From positions 682,001-746,000 of the forward strand of contig NZ_FRBW01000001.1 of NCBI RefSeq assembly GCF_900142725.1: a DNA stretch of 64,000 nucleotides, written 5' to 3'. Position 1 is the stretch's first letter. The number at the start of each line of letters is the position of its first letter. The position numbers and the translations under genes are program-made. The notes under the pieces were generated by a model. It was given only the letters and a program-made list of their open reading frames with translations, searched no databases and was not told the DNA's origin. Source of the stretch: Roseibium suaedae (lineage in GTDB: Bacteria; Pseudomonadota; Alphaproteobacteria; Rhizobiales; Stappiaceae). This document shows positions 1 to 9,008 of this stretch, piece by piece.

Positions 1-34
1 TGCGCGTGAACGACTGACCGGGCTGAGGTTGGTA

Positions 35-856
35 CTACGACTTCGGCAGCATGATGTGAACGGTGCGCTGGGCCGGAAGATTGGTCCGGCTCACCACATG
101 CTCTGAATCCGTGTCCATGCTGATCTGATAACCATCGCTGGCGGCCCGCGCGGCGAAGGCCTGCAGGGCTCCCGGGAAATGGAAGTGCATCGGGATCACC
201 ATCGCGGGCCGGATGTCGTTCAGGACCTTCATCATGCTTTCCATGCGCAAGGTGGTCGAATTGTCGATGGCGGCAAAGACCACATCGATCTGACCGAGCC
301 GGAGCAGGTCTTCTTCCGTCAGCTGATGGTGCAGATGTCCGAGATGGGCAATGCAAAGATCCCCCACTTCGAAAACAAAGATCGAGTTCCCGAGCCTCCG
401 GCTGTCTCCCTCCCAGCCGCGGATGTTGGTCTGGATGTTGCGGATCCGCACATCGCCGACGGTCAGATCATAGTCCACGGGCGAGCCATCCGGGTTCCAG
501 CCGGGCAGAAGATGCTGAATGTCCGGATCAGGTGCCAGGCTGTAGTGGGTGCTGTGTGCGCCGTTCATTGTCGCGACAGTTGGCGGCAGGGGCGGTCGGA
601 TCTGGTCGTTGTAGTCGGTCGCAATGCGGATGCCGCCGGGCGTTTCGATCTCGAAGGTGGAATGCCCGATATACTGGATCCGGACCGACCCGGTCTCGAC
701 GGCAGCCTTGTAGATCCGCGCAGGGCCAAAGGCCCCGTCCGCGATTACCTGACAGATGGCAAAAGCCGGAGCTGAGACGATCAGGCCCGCAATAAAGGCG
801 CCCAGCCCTGCGAGCATCCGGCTGTGTCTTCGTCTGGAAACCGCATTCCGACCCAT
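35..856 (-). CDS. Secreted metallo-beta-lactamase-fold protein
   Basis: A 273-residue protein with an N-terminal hydrophobic segment ending near Ala33 (SAPAFA), which looks like a Sec signal peptide, so it probably acts in the periplasm. The body resembles MBL-fold proteins of the UlaG-like, Lactamase_B_3 type. The IGHSTFEIETPGG strand, the HLGHLHH segment (usually HLGDLGH in relatives) and the late IPMHFHF segment are visible. The usual first metal motif HxHxDH is replaced by a weaker AHSTHY around residue 101, so metal binding or activity may be altered. The substrate is unknown. It lies at the left edge of the window and is followed upstream on its own strand by a dyad and a small orphan gene. 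Confidence 0.75.
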   Translation of the reverse strand: MGRNAVSRRRHSRMLAGLGAFIAGLIVSAPAFAICQVIADGAFGPARIYKAAVETGSVRIQYIGHSTFEIETPGGIRIATDYNDQIRPPLPPTVATMNGAHSTHYSLAPDPDIQHLLPGWNPDGSPVDYDLTVGDVRIRNIQTNIRGWEGDSRRLGNSIFVFEVGDLCIAHLGHLHHQLTEEDLLRLGQIDVVFAAIDNSTTLRMESMMKVLNDIRPAMVIPMHFHFPGALQAFAARAASDGYQISMDTDSEHVVSRTNLPAQRTVHIMLPKS

Positions 857-960
857 GCTTGCCTCCTTGTGTCAGGGAACCTGACGCATGGGAAAGGGTA
901 GGCACTGGCGAAAGGAATGCAAGCGCAAATGAACGGCAGGGCTGAGGAGGGGGAGAAGAA

Positions 961-1004
961 GGCAACCGTTCCGAAGGGAGACAAATTGATTTGGAACGGT
1001 TGCC
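961..1004. repeat. Perfect 12-bp inverted repeat with 20-nt spacer
   Basis: Positions 961-972 and 993-1004 are exact reverse complements (GGCAACCGTTCC and GGAACGGTTGCC). The dyad lies between the 3' end of the small gene at 1050 and the start of the MBL gene at 856, both on the minus strand. Read on the minus strand it is followed by a pyrimidine-rich stretch (TTCTTCTCC), so it could be a weak terminator for the small gene. An operator for the MBL gene is an alternative. Confidence 0.5.
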
Positions 1005-1049
1005 AGGTGGAGACAGTTGGGAGGAGGGCCTGTCTCGGAATGGAAGGTG

Positions 1050-1394
1050 TCAGCAGCTGTGCAGGCTGATCGGACGTTTGCCTGCACGTGGTGAAAGGTA
1101 GCGGTCGCCTGAAAGGGTTGCTTCCATGTTCAGGGCCTGAAAGTGGATGAGCTCGCCTGCATAGCCGCTTTCCTCCACGAGGGAGCGTTTCGAGCAGCCG
1201 GCGGCGATGGCAAGGCCAAGCCGTCTGAGATGCGCCCGGCGGTAGCAATAGACGGCCAGCCGGCTGCGCTGGGTTTCGGGCAAGGCCTGAGCAAGCGCCA
1301 TGGCCGTCTCAAGCGGTGCGGAGACCATTTGAGAGAAGAGGGCTTCCGGAACGGGACAGTCGTCCGTGCTGTGGGGGTCGGTGATGTTGGTCAT
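1050..1394 (-). CDS. Small orphan protein behind a CtrA-type box
   Basis: A 114-residue protein when started at the ATG at 1394; an in-frame upstream ATG at 1427 would give 125 residues, and neither start has a good ribosome binding site. I do not recognise the family. The sequence looks like a genuine soluble protein. A central, probably helical, section is rich in Ala, Leu and Arg (residues 20-75), with a cluster YCYRRAHLRRLGLAIA followed by CSKRSLVEE. No membrane segment or signal peptide is visible. A full CtrA-type motif lies 46-60 bp upstream of the chosen start, which suggests cell-cycle-linked expression. A perfect dyad follows the gene. Confidence 0.6.
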   Translation of the reverse strand: MTNITDPHSTDDCPVPEALFSQMVSAPLETAMALAQALPETQRSRLAVYCYRRAHLRRLGLAIAAGCSKRSLVEESGYAGELIHFQALNMEATLSGDRYLSPRAGKRPISLHSC

Positions 1395-1439
1395 GGCAGA
1401 ATGCTCGGTTAATGTATATTTGAGCATTGTTTTAAATGG

Positions 1440-1454
1440 TTAACGAGAAGTTAA
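1440..1454 (-). promoter_or_regulatory. CtrA-type box TTAA-N7-TTAA
   Basis: The plus strand reads TTAACGAGAAGTTAA. The minus strand continues TTAACTTCTCGTTAACC, which matches the known alphaproteobacterial CtrA consensus TTAA-N7-TTAAC. It sits immediately upstream of the small gene transcribed leftwards and downstream of the patatin gene. Whether CtrA binds here is inference. Confidence 0.55.
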
Positions 1455-1530
1455 TTTTGCCCTGATGTGAAATAAACTTCACTTGATCTGCAGGAACTAC
1501 CTATGGGAACGGGAGGATATACTCGGAAAT

Positions 1531-2358
1531 CTACATAGCCTCGATTGCCGCGGTCAGCAGGCTGCGGGTCTGGGCGCGCAAGGGTTCCGCACTGTCGAGA
1601 ATCTGTCTGGACTTCAGGAAGTCGAGGACCCGGACATTGTCGTGTTCCGGCTGGATCAGGATGCCGGGAGCACGTGACTTGAGTTTCTCGGTCGTAATCG
1701 TCTGCATCAGGATCTGGGTCGTGCCGAAAATGGCATCTACGGAACCCGGCAGATGCCGGCCGGGTCTGGGGACTGGAACGCCGACAACATCGACGGCAAC
1801 AATGAGGTCCAGATCCTCCGGCAACACATCGAAGGGCAACGGATTGGTCACACCGCCATCGACCAGCACCACGTCCTCATGCCGGACCGGCTTGAAGATT
1901 GCCGGAATGGCAATCGATGCGGCAATGGCAGGCAGGAGAGGCCCCTCGCAGAAGCGGTATTCCCGGCAGCCGTAAAAGTCCGTGGCCAGCACCTGCAGCG
2001 GGATCTCCAGGTCCTCGAAGTTCTCGGAAAGATGCTCCGCAATGAAAACTTTGAGCACCTTAAGCGGATCGAACTGGGCCATGCTGCCATCGAACCACTC
2101 GTTGAATTTGCGCGGACGCAGCTTCCAAAGGCGCCCAAGAACAGCGTTCCGGTCGCCAAGGGTCTCCAGAGTGATGCCACGCAGGGCCTGGCCGGAAAGC
2201 CCGGAAGCATAGGCTGCGCCGAAAATCGAGCCGATGGAAGTGCCCGCGATGGCGGCAGGTTTCAGTCCCAGATCATCAAAGGCTTCCAGAACGGGAATAT
2301 GGGCGAGGCCTCGGGCTCCGCCGCCGCCAAGGGCCAGGCCGATACGGGGATTCTGCAT
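1531..2358 (-). CDS. Patatin-like phospholipase (RssA-like)
   Basis: A 275-residue patatin-domain serine hydrolase. It has the oxyanion-hole motif GGGGARG near the N-terminus, the nucleophile elbow GTSIG and the catalytic-dyad aspartate in VDGG, all in the expected order. This is the family of bacterial RssA/YchK-like lipid acyl hydrolases, usually cytoplasmic or membrane-associated. The ATG at 2358 is chosen because GGAGA lies about 6 nt upstream on the minus strand and relatives begin a few residues before GLALGGGGARG. An upstream in-frame start at 2415 would add 19 residues without a comparable ribosome binding site. The physiological substrate is unknown. Confidence 0.85.
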   Translation of the reverse strand: MQNPRIGLALGGGGARGLAHIPVLEAFDDLGLKPAAIAGTSIGSIFGAAYASGLSGQALRGITLETLGDRNAVLGRLWKLRPRKFNEWFDGSMAQFDPLKVLKVFIAEHLSENFEDLEIPLQVLATDFYGCREYRFCEGPLLPAIAASIAIPAIFKPVRHEDVVLVDGGVTNPLPFDVLPEDLDLIVAVDVVGVPVPRPGRHLPGSVDAIFGTTQILMQTITTEKLKSRAPGILIQPEHDNVRVLDFLKSRQILDSAEPLRAQTRSLLTAAIEAM

Positions 2359-2473
2359 GAAATTCTCCAGCGTGAGTTTCATGCGGAAAGTGGCGCTCAT
2401 CCCTGCGTGTGGCAAGGGCGAGTGCCTAAAATGCCGGGGACGAGCGATCCAGCGTCAAAAGCTCAAAGTCGCG

Positions 2474-5400
2474 TCAGATGAAATAGGTAAGATCGTTGGG
2501 GCTGGCATCGAGCCAGGTGGTCATCTGATCGAATGTCATTGGCCGGGCAATCAGGTATCCCTGGACGGAGAAGTTGCCCATCATCCGCAACCGTTCGAAC
2601 TGGGTTTCCGTTTCCACGCCTTCGCAGACCACATTGATGTTCAGCGCCCTTGCAAGATGGATCAGGTGGTTGACCACGATCTCTTTCTTGTTGTCGGTCA
2701 GAATCTGGGCGGTGAAGCTGCGGTCGATCTTCAGGCCGTTGATCGGCAGGTCGGCCACATGGGAGAGCGATGCATAGCCTGTGCCGAAGTCGTCCAGCTC
2801 GATATGGATGCCCCGGTCATAGAGCTCTTCCAGAACGTGCCAGTTGTGATTTCGCTCCGTGTCGAGGAAGACGGATTCCAGCACTTCTGCTGTTAGCAGC
2901 TCTGGCCCGACATCATATTTTGTCATGGCGTTCAGGAAGTCCTGAAGCAGTGTTCCTGAGGGCAGGTGCGAAGGGGACAGGTTCACAGCCATCCGGCCGA
3001 AATGCAGTCCGGCTTTCTTCCACTTGCCAGCGGCTGCGATGGCCTTGTCCAGGACAATCTGGCCGAGCGGCACGGCCAGGCTGGTCTTTTCCATCACATC
3101 GAGGAAGGCACCGGGGGCAAGAACACCACGGGTCGGGTGCTGCCAGCGTACAAGGGCCTCCACGCCGGTGACTTGCTGGGTGCGGTTGTCCACCTGAGGC
3201 TGGAAGACAAGGAAGAATTCATCCCGGCGCAAGGCATGGCGGAGTTCCTGCTCCAGACGGGCTTCTTCGTCGCTGTCGATTTTCATGTCGCTGGTGAAGT
3301 AGCTCCAGCGGTCCTTGCCTTCGTCTTTCGAGCGGTAAAGTGCGAGGTCCGCATGCACCAGCAGGGAGGAGAAGTCTTCGCCGTCATCCGGGCAGCGGGC
3401 AACGCCCATGGACACGGAGGGCCAGATCTGATTGCCCTCATATTCCATCGGCCCCCGCATCACCAGGTTGAGCCGTTCGCAGAGTTCCTCCGGGTCGGAG
3501 TCCGGGCCAGAGGCAACGATCACGAATTCATCGCCGCCCCAGCGGTAGGCCGTGCCGAGGCCGAAACAGCCGGTCTGCAGCCGCTCACCGGTTTCCTCAA
3601 GGCAGGCGTCACCGGCTGAATGGCCGAGTGTGTCGTTGATGCGTTTGAAATTGTCGATGTCGATATGGATGATGAAGGCAGGCTTGTCCGGGTTTTCCGG
3701 CGCGAAGACAATCTTGGCGTCCCGCTGGCAGGCCGCCCGGTTTGGCAGCTCAGTCAGTGGGTCGAAATAAGCCAGGCGCTCGGCTTCTTCCCGTGCGAGC
3801 AGCGCCTCGTTCTCTCGCTGCATTCGTTCCGAAATATCGTTGCAGATTGCGACCAGGGATACCTTGCCTCGAGACTTGTGCCCCTGAAGCCGGACCTCCA
3901 CGGGATAAAGCGAGCCGTCCTTGCGTTTGTGGATGGCTTCCAACTTGAGAGAGGTGACGCTGCCATCGACGACCTTCTGAATGACGCCGATCACGAAGGC
4001 GCGGTTGGTTTCCTGGGTAATTTCCCACAGGCTCAGCCCCAGCAGCTCTTCTTCCGCATAGCCAAGGTTCTCCCGGGCACATTGGTTGGCATGCACGCAC
4101 ACAAAGGTTTCGGGATCGATCACATAGATCTCGTTCAGCGATGCTTCGAGAATGCCGGCAAGCCATTGGCTGCGGTCCAGGGCGTTGTGCTGCTCGGTAA
4201 TGTCGCGTGTTGTCCCGAATATGCGCAATGGCAACCCATCCTCTCCCGCTTCAATGTTGCAGCGGACATGGAGATGGCGGACATCGCCGTTCTCGCGCAC
4301 GAGCTGATGAACGATCTCGAAAGGCGTGCAGGTCTTGGTATGTTCTTCGAACAGTTTCAGGATCTTCTGCAGCTCGTCTGCAGGGACCATGCTGTAATAG
4401 CTCTCGACAGCGTTGGTTGAATTGACCGAGTGAGGGATGCCGGTAATGGTGTAGATCTGCTCGGACCAGGTGACTTCCCCTGTACGCAGGTTCCGTTCCC
4501 AGCTTCCGACTGCGGCAATCCTCTGGGCTTCCTCGAGCCGGTCTTTCTGTTGCTCAAGCGCCTTGGTGTTTTCCTGGACGGCTTTTTCCAGCTTCGCGCG
4601 CGTGCGGTAGACGGCACGTTGAAGTCCGCTGGACAGACGGTTGAACAGCACCCAGGTGATGACTGCAAGAAGACAGAAAAGCAGGGTCGCAAAGGCCAGG
4701 CTCTTCAGCAGCGTCAGTGCGTCCTCTGTGATGTCATGGGTAATGAGCAGGGTGGAATGCTTGCTCTTGTCCGCATAGGGAAGGTCGACCTGGTCGACGA
4801 CCAGGAGCCTGTCCTGCGTCCAGATCATCCGGTCCAGCAGCCCGTCGTTGGTGTTGCGTCCACCAAGAAACATGGTGATGTCGGCAGGCAAAAGGGTCTT
4901 GCCGACTGGCCGGTAGGCCGCGTTTTCTGTTCTCTGCCAAAGCCGGAGAGAGGTTGTTGGCACACCAGGCCTGGAGATCATCTGCGCAGCTGGCTGGTAC
5001 TCGATGATCCCAACACTCAGTGCTGTATGCACAAACATCAGCGAATGCCGCATTTCGACGCCAAGGCGGATATAGCCGATCACGCCGCGGGAATCCGAGA
5101 CCGGTGCCACTGCAGCAAACGTGGGGCTGCCGTCCTTTCCAGGTACCAATCCGCTGGCGATCTCTCCGGTGCGGGCCGCTTGTTCGAGCAAGACCCAAAC
5201 AGTCGGCTTCTCGCTGCTCGGGAGGCTGCCTTGGGTTTCAATCAGTTGGCGGTCGGCATCAAAAAGGTTGAGCTCCGAGATCTGCTGGTTCCCGGGTATG
5301 ATCGGGATCATCTTGTCGAGAATGGCACGCAGCTGGTCCGGATTTCTTGATTGGACTACTGTCTCCAGAATTGACATGTCCTTGAGAACCTGAAGAGTTT

Positions 5401-5692
5401 TCTCAAGGCCAGCGATGGTCTGGGTCTTCTGAAAATTCAACAGCCGCTGGGTGATTGCCGTCTTGCGCTCCAGTGCCCGGTCGACGTGGCGAAGCTCGTT
5501 GACCGTGTTGAAGATAGCGAGCGAAAGGAACAGCGCTATGAAGAAACAGATGAGCGTAATCTTCAACGGCCGCGCAAGCTGACGGCCATTTTTACTCCAA
5601 AGCAGAAGGATCTTCTCCATGTGGGCGGAGATTCCGCGGGTTTCCTCCATTGTGAGGTCTACCGGACTTTCTGATTCTGCATTGGCCGACAC
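2474..5692 (-). CDS. Membrane PAS-PAS-GGDEF-EAL c-di-GMP sensor protein
   Basis: A 1072-residue membrane protein. It has a transmembrane segment near residues 45-66, a periplasmic sensor region of about 260 residues, and a second segment near 327-350. A short coiled coil, two PAS domains (about 385-500 and 510-625), a GGDEF domain (about 635-800) and an EAL domain (about 820-1060) follow. The GGDEF signature is intact (RWGGDEF near 717). The EAL domain keeps EALVRW, NLSPSHL, ELDDFGTGYASL, KIDRSF and the EGVET motif, so both cyclase and phosphodiesterase activities are possible. The chosen start is a GTG; Met codons at 5650 and 5620 are alternatives. The ligand of the periplasmic domain is unknown. 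Confidence 0.88.
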   Translation of the reverse strand: MSANAESESPVDLTMEETRGISAHMEKILLLWSKNGRQLARPLKITLICFFIALFLSLAIFNTVNELRHVDRALERKTAITQRLLNFQKTQTIAGLEKTLQVLKDMSILETVVQSRNPDQLRAILDKMIPIIPGNQQISELNLFDADRQLIETQGSLPSSEKPTVWVLLEQAARTGEIASGLVPGKDGSPTFAAVAPVSDSRGVIGYIRLGVEMRHSLMFVHTALSVGIIEYQPAAQMISRPGVPTTSLRLWQRTENAAYRPVGKTLLPADITMFLGGRNTNDGLLDRMIWTQDRLLVVDQVDLPYADKSKHSTLLITHDITEDALTLLKSLAFATLLFCLLAVITWVLFNRLSSGLQRAVYRTRAKLEKAVQENTKALEQQKDRLEEAQRIAAVGSWERNLRTGEVTWSEQIYTITGIPHSVNSTNAVESYYSMVPADELQKILKLFEEHTKTCTPFEIVHQLVRENGDVRHLHVRCNIEAGEDGLPLRIFGTTRDITEQHNALDRSQWLAGILEASLNEIYVIDPETFVCVHANQCARENLGYAEEELLGLSLWEITQETNRAFVIGVIQKVVDGSVTSLKLEAIHKRKDGSLYPVEVRLQGHKSRGKVSLVAICNDISERMQRENEALLAREEAERLAYFDPLTELPNRAACQRDAKIVFAPENPDKPAFIIHIDIDNFKRINDTLGHSAGDACLEETGERLQTGCFGLGTAYRWGGDEFVIVASGPDSDPEELCERLNLVMRGPMEYEGNQIWPSVSMGVARCPDDGEDFSSLLVHADLALYRSKDEGKDRWSYFTSDMKIDSDEEARLEQELRHALRRDEFFLVFQPQVDNRTQQVTGVEALVRWQHPTRGVLAPGAFLDVMEKTSLAVPLGQIVLDKAIAAAGKWKKAGLHFGRMAVNLSPSHLPSGTLLQDFLNAMTKYDVGPELLTAEVLESVFLDTERNHNWHVLEELYDRGIHIELDDFGTGYASLSHVADLPINGLKIDRSFTAQILTDNKKEIVVNHLIHLARALNINVVCEGVETETQFERLRMMGNFSVQGYLIARPMTFDQMTTWLDASPNDLTYFI

Positions 5693-6030
5693 CCTAAGCT
5701 TCTCCGTAATCCTGTGGGAGTGTCCGTGCTGGACATCTCAGAAATGGAGTATCAACTGCTCTAATCTGGCCAGATTCTAAGCGGTACAAGGCCATTAAAT
5801 CTTCGACCGGCGATAAAGGATAGACCGCAGGCGTTAATTTGAGTTGAATCTCCAGATCTGATCATCTGAACTTATTATGATCTATTAATCTTCGCGGCTG
5901 AAACGGTTTCAAATTGTTCTGTTGTTTTCTTTCAAGACGATTTTGCTCATCCTCTGAGCAGAAAATTTCCGGAGCTTTCGGGCGGGAGCCTGCGGACATT
6001 GAACGCTTCTGCCGTGTGAGGGGTGACAGC
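5693..6030. other. Intergenic gap upstream of the sensor gene
   Basis: This 338-base AT-richer gap separates the 3' end of the alpha/beta hydrolase gene from the start of the GGDEF-EAL gene, both on the minus strand. It should hold the promoter of the latter. I see two GANTC sites (5773-5777 and 5846-5850), close to chance expectation, and a short hairpin (TGCTCA/TGAGCA at 5944-5960) without a clear U-tract. No convincing gene is present; the plus-strand ORF starting here is an antisense shadow of the hydrolase gene. Confidence 0.5.
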
Positions 6031-6951
6031 CTATCCGAGAAGAAAGGGAAGCATCTTCGACAGCAACCCTTGAGGGTTTTCCTCGGCGATGAAATGCCCG
6101 CCGTCTATTCCCGCCCCGCTAGCGTCTTTCGCCCAGCGCGACCAGACGTCCAGAGGCGTTTCGCTGGCCTGTGCAATGCCAGTCTCCCCCCAGAGAGCGA
6201 GCGTGGGACACCGGATCTTATTTCCGGCTTCGACATCAGCCGCATCATGTTCGACATCGCAGGTCGCTCCGGCTCTGTAGTCTTCACAGGTTGCGGCAAT
6301 CCGCTCTTCTTGTGCGAAGAAGGCATGATAGTGGGCAAGCGCTTCCTTTGAGAAGCAATTCAGCGACTTGGCTGCGGTCCAGCTTGCCAATGTGTGGTCG
6401 AGGAAGTTCGCAGCCGAGGCGGCAATCAGTTTTTCCGGGAAGGGGGCAGGCTGGGCCAGAAAGGCCCAGTGATAGACCTTCAAGGCAAAGGCCCGGTCCA
6501 TTCTGGCCCAATAGGTGTGGGTTGGCAGAATGTCGAGTACGGCGAGCCGTTCCACCTGTTCGGGATGATCATACGCCAAGCGGTAGGAAACCCTTGCGCC
6601 GCGGTCATGACCGGCAAGGCAGAAGCGGGAATAGCCAAGCTCCGACATCAGCGTGGCCATCGTCTGTGCCATGGCCCGTTTGGAATAGGCGGCATGGTCT
6701 GCCGACAACGGCGGGATGCCGCTTTGTCCATAGCCCGGAAGATCGGGAATGATCAGGGTGAAGTGCCGGGCAAGCTCCGGTGCCACCTTGTGCCACATGG
6801 CTCCGGTTTGCGGATAGCCGTGAAGCAGCAGCAGGGGCGGTCCTTCTCCTCCGAGGCGCAGATGGATGTCCGTGCCGCCGCAGGCAATTTGGCGGGTGTC
6901 GAACCCTGGAAAGAGTTCCGGCAACTCATGGCCGGGAAGGGGCTTGGTCAC
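6031..6951 (-). CDS. Alpha/beta hydrolase, haloacetate dehalogenase family
   Basis: A 306-residue alpha/beta-fold hydrolase. The oxyanion region is HGYPQT near residue 44. The nucleophile elbow GHDRGAR carries Asp rather than Ser, as in haloalkane and fluoroacetate dehalogenases and epoxide hydrolases. The Arg after the nucleophile, the YHW segment before FLAQPAPFPEKLI, and DGGHF as the catalytic His region match the haloacetate (fluoroacetate) dehalogenase family. Substrate preference cannot be read from sequence alone. The GTG start at 6951 has GGGAG about 10 nt upstream. It follows purD on the same strand, separated by a strong hairpin, so it may be transcribed independently. Confidence 0.82.
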   Translation of the reverse strand: MTKPLPGHELPELFPGFDTRQIACGGTDIHLRLGGEGPPLLLLHGYPQTGAMWHKVAPELARHFTLIIPDLPGYGQSGIPPLSADHAAYSKRAMAQTMATLMSELGYSRFCLAGHDRGARVSYRLAYDHPEQVERLAVLDILPTHTYWARMDRAFALKVYHWAFLAQPAPFPEKLIAASAANFLDHTLASWTAAKSLNCFSKEALAHYHAFFAQEERIAATCEDYRAGATCDVEHDAADVEAGNKIRCPTLALWGETGIAQASETPLDVWSRWAKDASGAGIDGGHFIAEENPQGLLSKMLPFLLG

Positions 6952-7021
6952 TGTGCATCTCCCGAAGCGCGGTCCGGGTAAGGTGGCACAGTCTATTCCA
7001 AAGGCGCAATTCGACCAGAGT

Positions 7022-7058
7022 ATCGCTCCGGCAGCCGGATGTGGGCTGCCGGAGCGAT
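7022..7058. terminator. Perfect 15-bp hairpin at the 3' end of purD
   Basis: Positions 7022-7036 pair perfectly with 7044-7058, leaving a 7-nt loop. The hairpin starts about 10 nt beyond the purD stop codon. There is no clear U-tract in the purD direction, so it may terminate weakly or protect the mRNA 3' end. Confidence 0.55.
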
Positions 7059-7067
7059 GTCATTTAC

Positions 7068-8342
7068 TCAGGCGTCGCGGGCAAGGGCGCGCCAGGCAAT
7101 GTCCGACCGGCAGAAGCCTTCCGGCCAGTCGATCTTGGCAATGGCCGCATAGGCCCGGTCGCGGGCTTCGCGAACGGTCTTTCCACGGGCGGTGACGTTG
7201 AGAACGCGGCCGCCATTTGCGAGGATCTTGCCATCGCTGGCCTTGGTGCCTGCGTGGAAGATCTGAACGCCATCTTCAGTTCCGGCAGTTTCAAGGCCAC
7301 GGATTTCCGTGCCTTTCTGATAGGAGCCCGGATAGCCCTCGGCGGCCATGACAACGGTCAGCGCGACCTCGTCGTGCCAGCGGGCACTGATCTTGTCGAG
7401 GGTCCCGTCGGTGGAAGCCATCAGGAGGGGTAGAAGATCATCCTTGAGGCGCATCATCAGCACCTGGCATTCCGGATCACCGAAACGGGTGTTGAATTCG
7501 ATCAGCTTGGGGCCGGCTTCCGAGATCATCAGGCCCGCAAAAAGCACGCCCTTGAAGGGGATTCCGCGCCTTGCCATTTCGGCGACCGCCGGTTCGATGA
7601 TTTCCTTCATCGTGCGTTCGGTGATCTCGTCGGTCATGACAGGCGCCGGAGAATAGGCGCCCATTCCGCCGGTGTTGGGGCCTTCATCGCCATCAAAGGC
7701 ACGCTTGTGGTCCTGAGCAGTGGCAAGCGGCAGGCAGTGGGTGCCATCGACCAGCACGAAGAAGCTGGCTTCTTCGCCGGTCAGGAATTCTTCGACCACA
7801 ACTTCAGCGCCGGCTGAGCCGAACTGGCCGTTGAAACAGTCTTCGACAGCGTCGAGCGCTTCCTTCTCGGTCATGGCCACGACCACGCCTTTGCCCGCAG
7901 CAAGGCCGTCAGCCTTGATGACGATCGGAGCGCCCTGTGCCTTCACATAGGCAAGGGCTGCGTCGCGCTCGGTGAAACGGCCATAGGCAGCGGTCGGAAT
8001 GTTGGCATCGTCGCAGACGCCCTTGGTAAAGGCCTTTGAGCCTTCTAACTGCGCTGCGGCCTTGCTGGGGCCGAAAGCCTTGATGCCGGCTGCGCTCAGA
8101 TCATCGACGATACCATCGACGAGCGGCACTTCAGGTCCGACGATCACATAGTCGATTGCCTTTTCTTTGCAGAAGGCAATCACGGCTGCATGGTCGGAAA
8201 CGTCCAGATCGGCAAGCGTCGCGACATCCGCAATGCCCGCATTGCCGGGGGCAGCATAGATGGCGGTGACGAGGGAGGAGTTGGCGAGCGCCCAGCCAAG
8301 AGCATGTTCGCGGCCTCCGGAGCCGATCAGGAGGATATTCAT
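7068..8342 (-). CDS. purD: Phosphoribosylamine-glycine ligase
   Basis: A 424-residue GAR synthetase. It catalyses ATP-dependent joining of glycine to phosphoribosylamine, the second step of cytoplasmic de novo purine synthesis. The N-terminal domain opens with [19 protein letters not shown]. The ATP-grasp region carries [11 protein letters not shown] and FNGQFGSAG, followed by [22 protein letters not shown] and the family C-terminus. Length is typical. The ATG at 8342 is chosen because the GSGGREHA motif begins a few residues later; the reading frame extends upstream without family resemblance. No other purine genes are adjacent. Confidence 0.95.
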   Translation of the reverse strand: MNILLIGSGGREHALGWALANSSLVTAIYAAPGNAGIADVATLADLDVSDHAAVIAFCKEKAIDYVIVGPEVPLVDGIVDDLSAAGIKAFGPSKAAAQLEGSKAFTKGVCDDANIPTAAYGRFTERDAALAYVKAQGAPIVIKADGLAAGKGVVVAMTEKEALDAVEDCFNGQFGSAGAEVVVEEFLTGEEASFFVLVDGTHCLPLATAQDHKRAFDGDEGPNTGGMGAYSPAPVMTDEITERTMKEIIEPAVAEMARRGIPFKGVLFAGLMISEAGPKLIEFNTRFGDPECQVLMMRLKDDLLPLLMASTDGTLDKISARWHDEVALTVVMAAEGYPGSYQKGTEIRGLETAGTEDGVQIFHAGTKASDGKILANGGRVLNVTARGKTVREARDRAYAAIAKIDWPEGFCRSDIAWRALARDA

Positions 8343-8467
8343 GAAGCGCAGTCTCTCTAGTAATGGCAGGTGCTGCCGGGGACCGGATGCCTCCCGGATT
8401 GGCAGGAGGCTGTTTGAGCGGCGGTCTAGCATGACAGGGGGCAAGGAACAATGCGGGCGAGGGGCCG

Positions 8468-8935
8468 ATGCGCGCCAATCTTGACCTGATCCTCGGCGGC
8501 CCGGCTCATGGCCGTATCCTGCGCAGTCTTGCCGAGGAGGCGCTCGCGGCAGAGGCGGCCGTCTGGGCGAAGGAAGAAGCGGATGCCTTTAACCGGCTTC
8601 TGGTCGATGCGGGGGCTGGACGCATCTATCTTTTGAACCTGTCTGGTGAGCCTGCAGGCTTTGTCATCGTCCTGTTCAGACACTCGGTCCGGCCGGCTGG
8701 CCGGATCGCGGTCATCAGCGATTTCTATTTGCGGCAGAGGCTCTACAGCCGGCCGGTTGCCCGGAAGGCTCTCAGGGAAATCCTGATCGATCTGGATTCC
8801 TTCGGCATATCGGGTGTCGATGCGCAGGCGCATCCGGACAGTGAGCTGGCGCACCTGCTTGAACAGGAGTGTTTCAAGGTGGAGCGCGTGCGGCTCTACC
8901 ACTGTTGCTTGCAGGATTTCGATCCGATGCCGTAG
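8468..8935 (+). CDS. GNAT-like acetyltransferase
   Basis: A 155-residue soluble protein, divergent from purD. The central part ([29 protein letters not shown]) and the following helix resemble strands beta-3/beta-4 and the acetyl-CoA-binding helix of GNAT N-acetyltransferases. The usual RxxGxG/A pyrophosphate loop is only weakly recognisable ([14 protein letters not shown]). The ATG at 8468 follows a good GAGGGG ribosome binding site. The acceptor substrate is unknown. The downstream diguanylate cyclase gene starts 73 nt after its stop and may be co-transcribed. Assignment to GNAT is moderate; otherwise it is a conserved hypothetical protein. Confidence 0.55.
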   Translation: MRANLDLILGGPAHGRILRSLAEEALAAEAAVWAKEEADAFNRLLVDAGAGRIYLLNLSGEPAGFVIVLFRHSVRPAGRIAVISDFYLRQRLYSRPVARKALREILIDLDSFGISGVDAQAHPDSELAHLLEQECFKVERVRLYHCCLQDFDPMP

Positions 8936-9008
8936 CGGCGGGCAAAATTGGCTGAAATCCAAGCAGTTTACCGCCTTGTCAAAACCATCAAGGCTGCTAG
9001 AGAGAGGC

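Noticed and set aside
2396..2420. CTCATCCCTGCG near 2396 as a third copy of the GTCATCCC element
   Set aside because: It lacks the matching inverted end and lies in the 5' region of the patatin gene; the similarity is short and probably coincidental.
5773..5850. Two GANTC sites in the promoter region of the PAS-GGDEF-EAL gene
   Set aside because: About one GANTC per few hundred bases is expected by chance, so two in 338 bases is not informative.
5914..6351. A 145-codon plus-strand frame in the gap before the alpha/beta hydrolase
   Set aside because: Most of it overlaps the hydrolase gene in antisense and its translation shows no recognisable domain.
8814..9008. Upstream extension of the diguanylate cyclase frame
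   Set aside because: It overlaps the GNAT-like gene and is Arg/Ser-rich without hydrophobic character; the membrane domain begins at ATG 9009.
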